DNA of 56,171 nt. Origin: an uncultured Draconibacterium sp. (GTDB taxonomy: Bacteria > Bacteroidota > Bacteroidia > Bacteroidales > Prolixibacteraceae). The DNA lies in the NCBI RefSeq assembly GCF_913063105.1, contig NZ_CAJXYQ010000023.1, forward strand, positions 1-56,171. Direction: 5' to 3'. Under the pieces are notes generated by a model. The model was not told where the DNA came from and searched no databases. It saw nothing but the letters and a program-made list of their open reading frames with translations. Shown piece after piece: positions 36,274 through 45,755 of this stretch (the stretch's first letter is position 1; every line of letters begins with the position of its first letter). Position numbers and translations under genes: made by a program.

Positions 36274-37038
36274 TTAAATTCCAAATAAATTACGGGCATT
36301 GGTTGTGGTAATTTCAGCAATACGGGTAAGCGGCAAACGATATACCTCGGCAACTTTCTGGGCTACATGAACGAGATAAGAACTCTCGTTTCGTTTTCCT
36401 CTCTTGGGAACAGGAGCCAGGTAAGGAGAATCGGTTTCCAACACCAGGCTATGAGGGTCGATAGTTGTGAGTACTTCGTCCAGCTTGCTGTTTTTAAAAG
36501 TAACTACTCCGCCTATGCCTAAAAAGAACCCGAGCTCTGTTATTTTTTCAGCCTCCTCTTTTGTGCCTGTAAAGCAATGAAAAATCCCTTTTAATGTTCC
36601 GTCTTGCTCCTCGCTAACAATTTTATAGGTTTCTTCAAATGAGTTTCGCACATGCACAACAACTGGCAAATTCAATTTTTTGGCCATACGAATTTGATAA
36701 CGAAAGGCCTCTTTTTGCTCTTTTTCATACTTGCTTTCCCAGTATAAATCGATACCTATCTCGCCGATACCATAAAATTTTCGTCGTTGCAACCAATAAT
36801 CAATGGCTTCAAGTTCTTCCTGGTAATCTTCTTCAACCGAGGTTGGGTGCAAGCCTATCAAAGGAAAACACATGTGCGGATACGCATCAGAGAGGTCGAG
36901 CATATGCTTTATTGATCCTGAATCGATATTCGGCAATACAATTCTTTTTATTCCGCTTTCGTAAGCTCTTTGAAGTGCCTCGTCTCTATCGTGAATAAAA
37001 TCTTCCGAATATATATGTGAATGCGTATCTATAAACAT
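36274..37038 (-). CDS. TatD-family metal-dependent hydrolase (deoxyribonuclease)
   Basis: The 254-residue TIM-barrel hydrolase has the metal ligands DTHSHIY at the N-terminus, GEIGIDLYW near 97, VVHVRNS, FHCFTG and ETDSPYLAP. TatD proteins are 3'-5' DNA exonucleases linked to DNA fragment processing and quality control. Length is normal. An exact TACATTTG element on the minus strand at 37158-37165 may be its promoter, which would give a leader of about 113 bases. Confidence 0.92.
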   Translation of the reverse strand: MFIDTHSHIYSEDFIHDRDEALQRAYESGIKRIVLPNIDSGSIKHMLDLSDAYPHMCFPLIGLHPTSVEEDYQEELEAIDYWLQRRKFYGIGEIGIDLYWESKYEKEQKEAFRYQIRMAKKLNLPVVVHVRNSFEETYKIVSEEQDGTLKGIFHCFTGTKEEAEKITELGFFLGIGGVVTFKNSKLDEVLTTIDPHSLVLETDSPYLAPVPKRGKRNESSYLVHVAQKVAEVYRLPLTRIAEITTTNARNLFGI

Positions 37039-37157
37039 TTATCTAAACTTATTCTGTTTGTTTTGAAGAGCTGTTTCTCAACTGTCTTTACTGTTAATCT
37101 TTGGCTTCAGAAACAGTTTTACTGATAAAACAAGAAATATGCTAATAAAATTTTCGA

Positions 37158-37165
37158 CAAATGTA
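37158..37165 (-). promoter_or_regulatory. Possible -7 element of the tatD-asparaginase unit (TACATTTG)
   Basis: TACATTTG matches TAnnTTTG on the minus strand. A second, weaker candidate (TAAGTTTA at 37044-37051) lies too close to the ATG to be likely. No correct -33 element is seen. Confidence 0.4.
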
Positions 37166-37265
37166 AAAAAGTGTTTTTGGCTTACAGCTAAATTAACTTT
37201 ACCTAAAAATTAAATTTAACATTACCTGCTGAACATATTTTCACCCCGATAAAATTTAGCACAAA

Positions 37266-37294
37266 AAAATCCATCCGAAAACCGGATGGATTTT
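37266..37294 (-). terminator. Terminator of gdhA
   Basis: A 12-bp stem (AAAATCCATCCG with CGGATGGATTTT) has a 5-base loop and a seven-base U-run in the minus-strand RNA, 25 bases past the gdhA stop codon. Confidence 0.85.
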
Positions 37295-37318
37295 ACATAT
37301 TTTACTACAAGTGATTGA

Positions 37319-38653
37319 TTAAACCACACCCTGTGCCAGCATTGCTTCTGCTACCTTAACAAAGCCACCCACATTGGCACCTTTAACGTAATTTACTTTG
37401 GGGCCATTTTTACCATACGACACACAGGTTTCGTGAATGGCCTGCATAATTACTTTTAAACGTGCATCTACTTCTTCGCGGGGCCAGTTAATTCGCATAC
37501 TGTTTTGCGACATTTCAAGTCCTGAAACGGCAACTCCCCCGGCATTAACGGCTTTTCCGGGAGCATAATCCATTGCCTCGCTTAAAAAGTCCACAGCGTC
37601 TGCCGTGCAGCCCATATTTGAAGCTTCGGCTAATAATTTGCATCCATTTTTAGCAAGCACCTTTGCATCTTCAAGATTTACTTCATTCTCGGTGGCGCAA
37701 GGCATTGCCAAATCAACCGGCACCTGCCACGGACGTTCACCGGCAATAAATTCAGCACCAAACTCTTCGGCATAAGGTGCAACAATATCATTATTTGTTG
37801 CGCGCAGCTCAAGCAGGTATTCTACTTTATCTCCGGTAATTCCTTCTTTGTCGTAAATATAACCATCGGGGCCAGAGATTGTTACAACCTTTCCTCCCAA
37901 CTCGTTTATTTTTGTAATAGCTCCCCACGCAACATTTCCAAAACCTGATACAGAGATCGTCTGCCCTTCAATATCTTTACCTATTCGGTGTAACATGTGC
38001 TGAGCAAAATAAACCGCACCAAACCCGGTTGCTTCCGGCCGAATCAAACTTCCTCCCCAGGCCAAACCTTTACCGGTTAACACCCCGGTAAATTCGTTTT
38101 TTAGTCGTTTATACTGGCCAAACAAATAGCCTATTTCGCGTCCTCCAACACCAATATCGCCGGCTGGCACATCGGTATTAGGGCCTATATGACGATAAAG
38201 CTCACTCATAAAGCTTTGGCAAAAACGCATAATTTCACCGTCAGACTTTCCTTTTGGGCTAAAATCGGATCCGCCTTTACCTCCACCCATTGGCAATGTG
38301 GTTAAACTGTTTTTAAAGGTTTGTTCGAAGCCTAAAAACTTTAATATACTTAAGGTTACACTGGCATGAAATCGCAATCCTCCTTTATACGGCCCCAGTG
38401 CCGAATTAAACTCCACCCGGTAACCGCGGTTAATTTGAACCTCTCCACGATCATCGACCCAAGGTACACGAAACATAATCACACGCTCGGGCTCTACCAT
38501 ACGTTCTAATATTTTTGCTCGTTGGTAACGTGGATTTTTACCATAAAAATCCCAAACTGATGTGATTACCTCTTCAACCGCCTGGTGAAATTCATTTTCC
38601 CCCGGAGTTCTTCTCTCTAAGTTTGCGATGAACTCATTTATATCTGTTTTCAT
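37319..38653 (-). CDS. gdhA: NADP-specific glutamate dehydrogenase
   Basis: The 444-residue hexameric-type enzyme interconverts 2-oxoglutarate plus ammonia and glutamate. It shows YKGGLRFHASV, LPMGGGKGGSDFSPKGKSD with the catalytic lysine region, PAGDIGVGGREIG, the Rossmann motif VSGFGNVAWGA and ASNMGCTADAV. I start it at the ATG at 38653 (MKTDINEFIANL); the frame continues 37 codons upstream, but that part is not similar to the family. A TACCTTTA element with TTTG 21 bases further up (38729-38761 region) may be its promoter. Confidence 0.95.
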   Translation of the reverse strand: MKTDINEFIANLERRTPGENEFHQAVEEVITSVWDFYGKNPRYQRAKILERMVEPERVIMFRVPWVDDRGEVQINRGYRVEFNSALGPYKGGLRFHASVTLSILKFLGFEQTFKNSLTTLPMGGGKGGSDFSPKGKSDGEIMRFCQSFMSELYRHIGPNTDVPAGDIGVGGREIGYLFGQYKRLKNEFTGVLTGKGLAWGGSLIRPEATGFGAVYFAQHMLHRIGKDIEGQTISVSGFGNVAWGAITKINELGGKVVTISGPDGYIYDKEGITGDKVEYLLELRATNNDIVAPYAEEFGAEFIAGERPWQVPVDLAMPCATENEVNLEDAKVLAKNGCKLLAEASNMGCTADAVDFLSEAMDYAPGKAVNAGGVAVSGLEMSQNSMRINWPREEVDARLKVIMQAIHETCVSYGKNGPKVNYVKGANVGGFVKVAEAMLAQGVV

Positions 38654-39101
38654 ACTGTTAGTTTTAATCGGAAATCCGATGTTAACATTTAAACCGCCGC
38701 CGATCTGCTTCGATTTTAAATAACACGATAAAGGTAGGGAACTTAACAAGGAAATTACAAACAAAAAGAAAAGATTCAGCCCTCTTGCTAAGTATTGTCT
38801 TTCAGTGCATTACACCCAAACCAAAAGATGTTACAAAACACCCTCTGACAGAAATCAGGAAATTGAACCTCATAGCGTAAAACACCTTATAAACAGTCGA
38901 TTGTAAGCACAACAGGGCAATTCAATTTCAATCCAGAATTTGTCGAATATTTCACTATATAACTTTTAATATTTTTAAGGGATTTTGCTTACAAACTGAA
39001 AAACGAAACGAATTTCAGGAATTCTGTTCGTTATGCTCCGAAGCCATACATCTCCCAATCGTTGCTTTTTCTAAATAACAGACAAAAAACAGGACAAAAA
39101 A
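38654..39101. other. Non-coding stretch between gdhA and the groEL terminator
   Basis: About 450 bases hold no convincing gene. The gdhA end has a possible -7 element TACCTTTA (38729-38736, minus) with TTTG 21 bases upstream, and a small ATCGG/CCGAT hairpin just before the gdhA start. The remainder (about 38765-39100) is AT-rich with only short ORFs; I see nothing else in it. Confidence 0.5.
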
Positions 39102-39129
39102 AAAGCTCTTCCCAAACGAGAAGAGCTTT
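39102..39129 (-). terminator. Terminator of groES-groEL
   Basis: A 10-bp stem (AAAGCTCTTC with GAAGAGCTTT) has an 8-base loop. It lies 23 bases past the groEL stop codon and has a long U-run in the minus-strand RNA. Confidence 0.85.
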
Positions 39130-39151
39130 CATTTATTTTTTGAGCTGATTA

Positions 39152-40807
<1,656 letters not shown>

Positions 40808-40822
40808 TTACTTTTTTCTAAA

Positions 40823-41101
40823 TTAGTTAATGTATAAAACGTCAGATTGAGACATCAATAGATAATCTGTACCATCAATATTCAATTCAGTTCCCGAGTA
40901 TTTTCCGTAAAAAACAACATCGCCAACTTTAAGTTCCATTGGCTCATCTTTTTTATCTGTACCTACCAATACCACTGTGCCAACTTGTGGTTTTTCTTTT
41001 GCTGAATCAGGAATAATGATTCCACTTACTGTCTTTTCTTCTGCCTCCTGTGGTTGAACCAGGATTTTTCCAGCAAGAATTTTACCTTTTAAATCTGCCA
41101 T
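40823..41101 (-). CDS. groES: Co-chaperonin GroES (Hsp10)
   Basis: The 92-residue co-chaperonin caps GroEL. The sequence includes GKILAGKILVQPQEAEEKTVSGIIIPD, with the mobile loop around residues 18-32, and VVFYGKYSGTELNIDGTDYLLM near the C-terminus. It is the first gene of the groES-groEL unit. Upstream lie a possible promoter (41150-41180) and palindromes (41267-41308). Confidence 0.97.
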   Translation of the reverse strand: MADLKGKILAGKILVQPQEAEEKTVSGIIIPDSAKEKPQVGTVVLVGTDKKDEPMELKVGDVVFYGKYSGTELNIDGTDYLLMSQSDVLYIN

Positions 41102-41149
41102 TTTGTTTTAGTTTTTTATGATTAAATATTTTTTACTTTTTAACGCACA

Positions 41150-41180
41150 CTTTATTACATATTTTATGCCAAGCAACAAA
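41150..41180 (-). promoter_or_regulatory. Candidate groES promoter (TTTG-N19-TAATAAAG)
   Basis: On the minus strand TTTG (41180-41177) is followed after 19 bases by TAATAAAG (41157-41150). The first box fits; the second keeps only TAnn and the last G of the consensus. It would start transcription about 45 bases before the ATG. Confidence 0.3.
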
Positions 41181-41225
41181 ACTTGTTTATGCATTTTAAA
41201 ACCTGGACAAAATTGCATTTTTGCA

Positions 41226-41308
41226 CACAAAACACCCCACAAAACACTTTACTAACACCTGAAATACTGACAATTACATCATTGTCAGAAACTCTGCCAT
41301 GCTGACAG
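41226..41308. promoter_or_regulatory. Palindromes and direct repeat upstream of groES
   Basis: A perfect 8-bp inverted repeat CTGACAAT/ATTGTCAG (41267-41288, 6-base centre) and an imperfect one CTGCCA/TGACAG (41294-41308, 3-base centre) lie 5 bases apart. Next to them the 10-mer CACAAAACAC is repeated at 41226 and 41238. No CIRCE element is present. The gap 41309-41466 holds nothing else I can identify. Confidence 0.4.
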
Positions 41309-41466
41309 AATATTTTCCCTTTTTTACACCTGCACCAATTAATAAGACTAAATAGTATTTTATAACTGCTTTTTCGAAACCATTCCTCGTCAATCATCGT
41401 AAATTCAAAAGTCGGAAAACAAGAGCCAGTACCCCGGGACCAATAGAAACATTTAAACTAAAAGCC

Positions 41467-42057
41467 ATGAAACTCAAGAAATTACTATTAATTGGGGTAG
41501 TATTACTACCTATGTTAGCCTGCGATGAACCAGACACTAGCTATTTAACAGAAACAAATCTGGTTATTGACATTCCCATAACAGCGCACCTGTCGACATT
41601 TAATGAAAACGCAAACCCTGCCATTGAAAATTATGACTTTAATGGTATTGGCATTTTTTGTTTAAGGTATAGCAATGAACTAAAGGGTTGCCCCGGAGAC
41701 ATCATGCAAATAATTCCCGGCACCGGCTCTACCCTTTCGTTTGAGTGGTTAAAAAGTAGCGAGACCATTAAAAAGTTGCAGTTAAACATTTCTTACAAAA
41801 CACAAGGCGAATCATTGTATGCCAAAATTAAAACGGTTGACCTTTTACAGGCAGGCAGTTCCTTGCACAACACCAACAAATCTGTAAATTTAGACGATAT
41901 TCTTGCTCCGCTAATCAACCGCTTAAATGAAAATCCCAGGTATTATATTTCAATTCAGGTAAACGGAACAGCAAATTTCAATATCAACAAAAATGCAGAA
42001 GTTAGTATCCCCATGCTCATTGAAACTGAATATCATGCCCCACGGTTTACTCTTTAG
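41467..42057 (+). CDS. Hypothetical lipoprotein
   Basis: The 196-residue exported protein has a lipoprotein signal (lipobox LPMLACD, Cys19). The mature part is beta-rich and resembles no family I can name. It contains one Cys pair-like region (FCLRYSNELKGCPGD, two cysteines about 10 residues apart) that could form a disulfide. It stands alone on the plus strand between groES and the PAS-domain gene, flanked by minus-strand housekeeping genes. Confidence 0.7.
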   Translation: MKLKKLLLIGVVLLPMLACDEPDTSYLTETNLVIDIPITAHLSTFNENANPAIENYDFNGIGIFCLRYSNELKGCPGDIMQIIPGTGSTLSFEWLKSSETIKKLQLNISYKTQGESLYAKIKTVDLLQAGSSLHNTNKSVNLDDILAPLINRLNENPRYYISIQVNGTANFNINKNAEVSIPMLIETEYHAPRFTL

Positions 42058-42163
42058 AAAAGGGCTGGCCTTTTGATATTCTTAACTATTGTTTCACTCG
42101 GTAAAAGGTAGAAGCAAAAGCAAAAAGCCATTTTTTTACGCTTTAGTTTTATGTAGTTAATGA

Positions 42164-42195
42164 ATTGACTTTGAGCCTCATTTTATGTAACTTTA
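42164..42195 (+). promoter_or_regulatory. Possible promoter of the PAS gene (ATTG-N20-TAACTTTA)
   Basis: ATTG (42164-42167) is followed after 20 bases by TAACTTTA (42188-42195), each one mismatch from the -33 and -7 consensus. The predicted start is near 42202, about 20 bases before the ATG at 42222, which supports that ATG over the TTG at 42165. Confidence 0.4.
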
Positions 42196-42221
42196 TTGGA
42201 AATACTTCAAACCATAAACAA

Positions 42222-42725
42222 ATGGATGCAAAAAAAACAATGGCCAATCATAGTTTTGATATGTTAGCTACATCAGGGGAATTTATGCAAATGATTCTGA
42301 ATAATATTACCAGCTGTGTTTTGTTGCTTGATAAAGACATGAAATTACAGGCCTTTAACGATGTTCTGAAAACTATTTTCTCGAACAAAGCAGATGAAGA
42401 TATTTTATATCTGCTTTGCGGAGAAGCTATTGGCTGTGCCTATCAGATTGAAGAAGCAAAAGATTGCGGCAAAACATCAAAATGTTGCACCTGCGAGTTG
42501 CGTCTTTCTGCATTTGATTCCTATCTAAACAACACGATAGTATACAAACAACATATTCAACGGCCGTTTTTCAATAAAAAAGGAGAGCGGGAAATGAAAG
42601 ATCTTCAGTTTTCAACACGACATTTCTATTTTCGAAACGAAAAATACATTATTCTGATTATTGATGATATAACTAAAAGAATAACTTCCGTAGAAAAAGA
42701 ACAAACACTAAACAAAAGTGACTAA
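42222..42725 (+). CDS. Stand-alone cysteine-rich PAS-domain protein
   Basis: The 167-residue cytoplasmic protein is a single PAS-like domain: MQMILNNITSCVLLLDKDMKLQAFND at the start, and FYFRNEKYIILIIDDITKR at the end, both typical PAS edges. Between them lie C66, C72, C82, C88, C89 and C91, in a pattern GEAIGC-x9-CGKTSKCCTCELR. The same cysteine pattern occurs in PAS modules of some histidine kinases; whether it binds iron-sulfur, zinc or another cofactor is not known to me. There is no output domain, so it must act through a partner or merely sense. Confidence 0.75.
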   Translation: MDAKKTMANHSFDMLATSGEFMQMILNNITSCVLLLDKDMKLQAFNDVLKTIFSNKADEDILYLLCGEAIGCAYQIEEAKDCGKTSKCCTCELRLSAFDSYLNNTIVYKQHIQRPFFNKKGEREMKDLQFSTRHFYFRNEKYIILIIDDITKRITSVEKEQTLNKSD

Positions 42726-42747
42726 CAGCTTCAGTATATTGAAATAA

Positions 42748-42774
42748 AAAAGCCGTTCGTACTGAACGGCTTTT
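42748..42774. terminator. Bidirectional terminator between the PAS gene and secG
   Basis: A perfect 11-bp stem (AAAAGCCGTTC with GAACGGCTTTT) has a 5-base loop between convergent genes. Confidence 0.85.
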
Positions 42775-42800
42775 CCTATGTAATAAGAAAACTTTTCTAA

Positions 42801-43166
42801 TTAATTATCACCACCTTCATCCTCGCTTGCAGGCGTTTCTTCAGTTGCTGCCGGAGGCGTGGTTGGGAATGTAGGAACCTGTGTGGGATCTACGGCTGTT
42901 TCAATTTGCTCCTGAACACGGCTTTGGTCAATACCAGCTTCTTCACGCGGAATAAACCCGGATCCAATCACCGAAAGAAATAAAAGAGCTGCTGCTAAAA
43001 CCCACGTACCTTTTTCTAGAAAATCGGTTGTTTTACGAACACCCATTACCTGGCCTGACGACTGAAAATTACTGGCAAGGCCTCCACCTTTTGAGTTCTG
43101 TACCAAAACAATCAGCACTAAAAGGATACACACGATAAATATTAAAACAGTGATTAAAATATACAT
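42801..43166 (-). CDS. secG: Protein translocase subunit SecG
   Basis: The 121-residue protein has two membrane helices: residues 2-22 (a Val/Ile/Leu-rich first helix) and about 54-71. Between them is the SecG motif LVQNSKGGGLASNF. The C-terminal tail is acidic and Pro/Thr-rich. SecG assists SecYEG protein export. It is the last gene of the regulator-lptE-TPR-secG unit. Confidence 0.92.
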   Translation of the reverse strand: MYILITVLIFIVCILLVLIVLVQNSKGGGLASNFQSSGQVMGVRKTTDFLEKGTWVLAAALLFLSVIGSGFIPREEAGIDQSRVQEQIETAVDPTQVPTFPTTPPAATEETPASEDEGGDN

Positions 43167-43172
43167 CTTCGT

Positions 43173-43772
43173 CTAATTATTATTCTTTATTAATTCAATT
43201 TCTTTAATACGGCCTGCAAAGTAAACACTTTTTTCCGGATATTTCAAACTTAATTTTTGATAGGCTTCCAAAGCCTTATCGTAGTTTTGCTGTTGAAAAT
43301 ATATGGAAGCTAAGGTTTCGCTAACCAGCTCATCATCTTCCTGCACCGACCGCTCTACAAAATACTTATTATCAACGCCTTTGTCTATATCTGTTTTTGC
43401 TTTATTATTTTTTATCCGGGGTTCTCCTGATGACAGAAATTTATCAATTAACGAATTATCCGACATCAGCTCGGGCTCTCCTTCCAACTCATAACCAGCC
43501 AAAACACTTTTATTCTGCTCAACTTTAAAGACTTGCCCAATTTCATCATTTAAATAGCGGAAAAGTACCTTTCTGCTGGGTACCATAACAGCTACCTTTT
43601 TTAAAACCGATTGAAACTCATCGGCCTCAACAATTTTAAGGTTTTTAAGATAGAGCAACCACCCGGCAGTAAACCAAGGATAATCAGATATAAGCTGTTT
43701 CAAGCCATCAAGCGTTTCGTGGTTTAATGCTTTCGCATCAGCTACAATTGAATAAAATTGCTCTTTTTCCAT
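43173..43772 (-). CDS. TPR-type hypothetical protein upstream of secG
   Basis: The 199-residue protein has a helical N-terminal half (LNHETLDGLKQLISDYPWFTAGWLLYLKNL) and a C-terminal tetratricopeptide repeat (LASIYFQQQNYDKALEAYQKLSLKYPE). It is a conserved Bacteroidota protein between lptE and secG; function unknown. I use the ATG one base after the lptE stop codon; an in-frame ATG 24 bases upstream lies inside lptE. Confidence 0.75.
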   Translation of the reverse strand: MEKEQFYSIVADAKALNHETLDGLKQLISDYPWFTAGWLLYLKNLKIVEADEFQSVLKKVAVMVPSRKVLFRYLNDEIGQVFKVEQNKSVLAGYELEGEPELMSDNSLIDKFLSSGEPRIKNNKAKTDIDKGVDNKYFVERSVQEDDELVSETLASIYFQQQNYDKALEAYQKLSLKYPEKSVYFAGRIKEIELIKNNN

Positions 43773-43773
43773 C

Positions 43774-44289
43774 TTACCAGTTTGCAATGGTTGCATTAAA
43801 GATATCCTCAGTTAGTTTATCTATAATTTCGACACTCAGTTCTTCTTCAACCGAACTGATAGCAAGGTTACTGTCAAAGTCTTCGTATGCCGAGAAGGTT
43901 TGTTCAAAATCATCCTCGGGGACCTTATGGTTCGTATACTTCACCTTTATTGATATGGTAAGGCGCGTTTGTGCCGAAATATCCTCTTTCTGGATCGACA
44001 TGGGTTTAAATTCGTAACCTGTTATCTGCCCTTCAAATTCAATATCTCCATTTTCCGACAGTTCGTTTAGCGAAGTTTGCCTGGTAAGTTTTTCGCGCAA
44101 CTCCTCGGTAAAACTCTGGCTGAGTGTTGGATTAATTAAACGTGCCCGGTTTGGAAAATAATACACCGTAAAGGTTTTTACTTCAGGCGAAAGATTGGCT
44201 CCGGTAAACGAATAACTTACCTTGCACGAAGGGGCAATAGCGCCAACCAGGCCGGCTAGTACAACAATAAACAATAGTTTCTTCAGCAT
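43774..44289 (-). CDS. lptE: LptE-like outer-membrane LPS assembly lipoprotein
   Basis: The 171-residue lipoprotein has a signal peptide with lipobox IAPSCK. The mature part is the alpha-beta LptE fold type: KVSYSFTGANLSPEVKTFTVYYF, then FTEELREKLTRQTSLNELSENGDIEFEGQITGY. LptE plugs the LptD barrel that inserts lipopolysaccharide into the outer membrane. It lies 3 bases after the sigma-54 regulator, a fixed gene order in the phylum. The symbol rests on context and fold pattern more than on residues. Confidence 0.82.
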   Translation of the reverse strand: MLKKLLFIVVLAGLVGAIAPSCKVSYSFTGANLSPEVKTFTVYYFPNRARLINPTLSQSFTEELREKLTRQTSLNELSENGDIEFEGQITGYEFKPMSIQKEDISAQTRLTISIKVKYTNHKVPEDDFEQTFSAYEDFDSNLAISSVEEELSVEIIDKLTEDIFNATIANW

Positions 44290-44292
44290 ATC

Positions 44293-45525
44293 TTATCCCT
44301 TAATATCGTATTCTTTTATTTTTCGGTACAATGTTCGCTCCGAAATACCTAACTCTTGCGCAGCGTATTTTCGTTTACCGCGATGTTTTTCAAGCGCCTT
44401 TTTAATGAGCTCAATTTCTTTATCGGCCAAAGAAAGCGATTCTTCCACAAATTCTTCGGTATCTTGTATGTTATCTTTATCAACCGAGGTTATATGAATA
44501 GGGTTCGGTGCCGAATCCTTTGCCACATAATTGCCATCGGCAGTATCATAAAGGTTACGAATAATTTGAGCCTGGTCTCCGGAAATGGGTGCATCGCGGT
44601 TTTCCATTAAATCCAAAACCAGCTTTTTTAAGTCATTCATATCATTCTTCATGTCAAAAAGAACTTTGTACAAAATCTCGCGTTCATTGGCAAACGACTT
44701 GTTTTCATCCTGCCGCGAAAACAAAGCAGGTAAGTTTGTCCCGCCTTCAAATGGCAGGTACGGACTTAATGCTTCGGCTGTAATTTCGCGTTCTTGCTCA
44801 ATAATTGATATTTGCTCTGTAATATTCTTTAGCTGACGAATATTTCCGGGCCAGCGAAAATTAACCAGAGCTGTTCGGGCATCATCTGCCAAACGCACTG
44901 GTGGCATCCGGTATTTCTCGGCAAAATCGCGGGCAAACTTCCTAAATAACAAAACAATATCATCAGGCCGTTCGCGCAATGCCGGAATGGCAATAGGCAC
45001 CGTATTTAGTCGATAGTAAAGATCTTCTCTGAATTTTCCTTCGTCAATTGCCTTCGGTATATTTACATTGGTAGCCGCAATAACCCGCACATTGGTTTTA
45101 ATTACCTGCGATGACCCAACTTTAATAAATTCGCCTGTTTCCAAAACCCGTAGCAGCCTCACCTGCGTTGATAATGGCAACTCGCCTATTTCATCCAGAA
45201 AAATAGTACCTCCGTCAGCTTCCTGAAAATATCCTTTTCTGTCAGCCAATGCTCCCGTAAAAGCGCCTTTTTCGTGACCAAACAATTCCGAATCGATTGT
45301 TCCTTCCGGAATAGCTCCGCAGTTTACAGCAATATATTTTCCGTGTTTTCGGCTCGAGAACTGATGAATGATCTGTGGAAATATCTCTTTTCCAACCCCA
45401 CTCTCGCCGGTTACCAGCACCGACAAATCGGTTGGAGCAACCTGAACTGCAACTTCAATTGCACGGTTCAAACCGGCAGTATTTCCTATTATTCCGAATC
45501 TTTGTTTTATTGTTTGTATATCCAT
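44293..45525 (-). CDS. Sigma-54-interacting AAA+ transcriptional regulator, no receiver domain
   Basis: The 410-residue protein starts almost at once with the AAA+ domain: Walker A GESGVGKE at 40-47, GAFTGA at 87-92 (needed to contact sigma-54), and Walker B TIFLDEIGELP around 107-117. A C-terminal Fis-type helix-turn-helix follows (RKYAAQELGISERTLYRKIKEY). No N-terminal sensor or receiver domain is present, so control must be by other means. I use the ATG at 45525, because a -7 element at 45548-45555 places the transcript start near an upstream in-frame ATG (45540). Confidence 0.92.
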   Translation of the reverse strand: MDIQTIKQRFGIIGNTAGLNRAIEVAVQVAPTDLSVLVTGESGVGKEIFPQIIHQFSSRKHGKYIAVNCGAIPEGTIDSELFGHEKGAFTGALADRKGYFQEADGGTIFLDEIGELPLSTQVRLLRVLETGEFIKVGSSQVIKTNVRVIAATNVNIPKAIDEGKFREDLYYRLNTVPIAIPALRERPDDIVLLFRKFARDFAEKYRMPPVRLADDARTALVNFRWPGNIRQLKNITEQISIIEQEREITAEALSPYLPFEGGTNLPALFSRQDENKSFANEREILYKVLFDMKNDMNDLKKLVLDLMENRDAPISGDQAQIIRNLYDTADGNYVAKDSAPNPIHITSVDKDNIQDTEEFVEESLSLADKEIELIKKALEKHRGKRKYAAQELGISERTLYRKIKEYDIKG

Positions 45526-45547
45526 AATGTATTCAGTCAACAGGGTG

Positions 45548-45555
45548 CAAATTTA
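45548..45555 (-). promoter_or_regulatory. -7 promoter element of the regulator-lptE-secG unit (TAAATTTG)
   Basis: TAAATTTG on the minus strand fits TAnnTTTG exactly; TCTG lies 20 bases upstream as a weak -33 match. The predicted start is near 45541. Confidence 0.5.
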
Positions 45556-45684
45556 CAATTTTTCGCCTGCAATGACAGAAAGTCAGTTACAATTAAGTTT
45601 TTTTAGTTTTTATTCGGCATAAAGAATTCCTGGTTCTACGAATTAATATATTGTTTGCTAAAATGAAAAATTTTCGGGGATTGT

Positions 45685-45692
45685 TATCTTTG
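45685..45692 (+). promoter_or_regulatory. -7 promoter element of kdsB (TATCTTTG)
   Basis: TATCTTTG fits TAnnTTTG exactly and would start transcription near 45699, about 57 bases before the chosen kdsB ATG and after the in-frame ATG at 45651. It therefore supports the downstream start. Confidence 0.5.
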
Positions 45693-45755
45693 AAGCCTCA
45701 TACTTTTGAGACTTCTGAAAATTTATTTCGGAAACAAAAACAAAACCGCTTCGCT

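Noticed and set aside
38654..38764. N-terminal 37-codon extension of gdhA
   Set aside because: The extension is unlike any glutamate dehydrogenase and covers the probable promoter.
41164..41397. 77-codon minus-strand ORF upstream of groES
   Set aside because: It overlaps the groES control region with palindromes and repeats, and its translation, rich in Cys, Phe and Lys, resembles no protein.
41102..41466. CIRCE heat-shock operator upstream of groES
   Set aside because: The expected TTAGCACTC-N9-GAGTGCTAA is absent on both strands; only CTGnCA-type palindromes are found.
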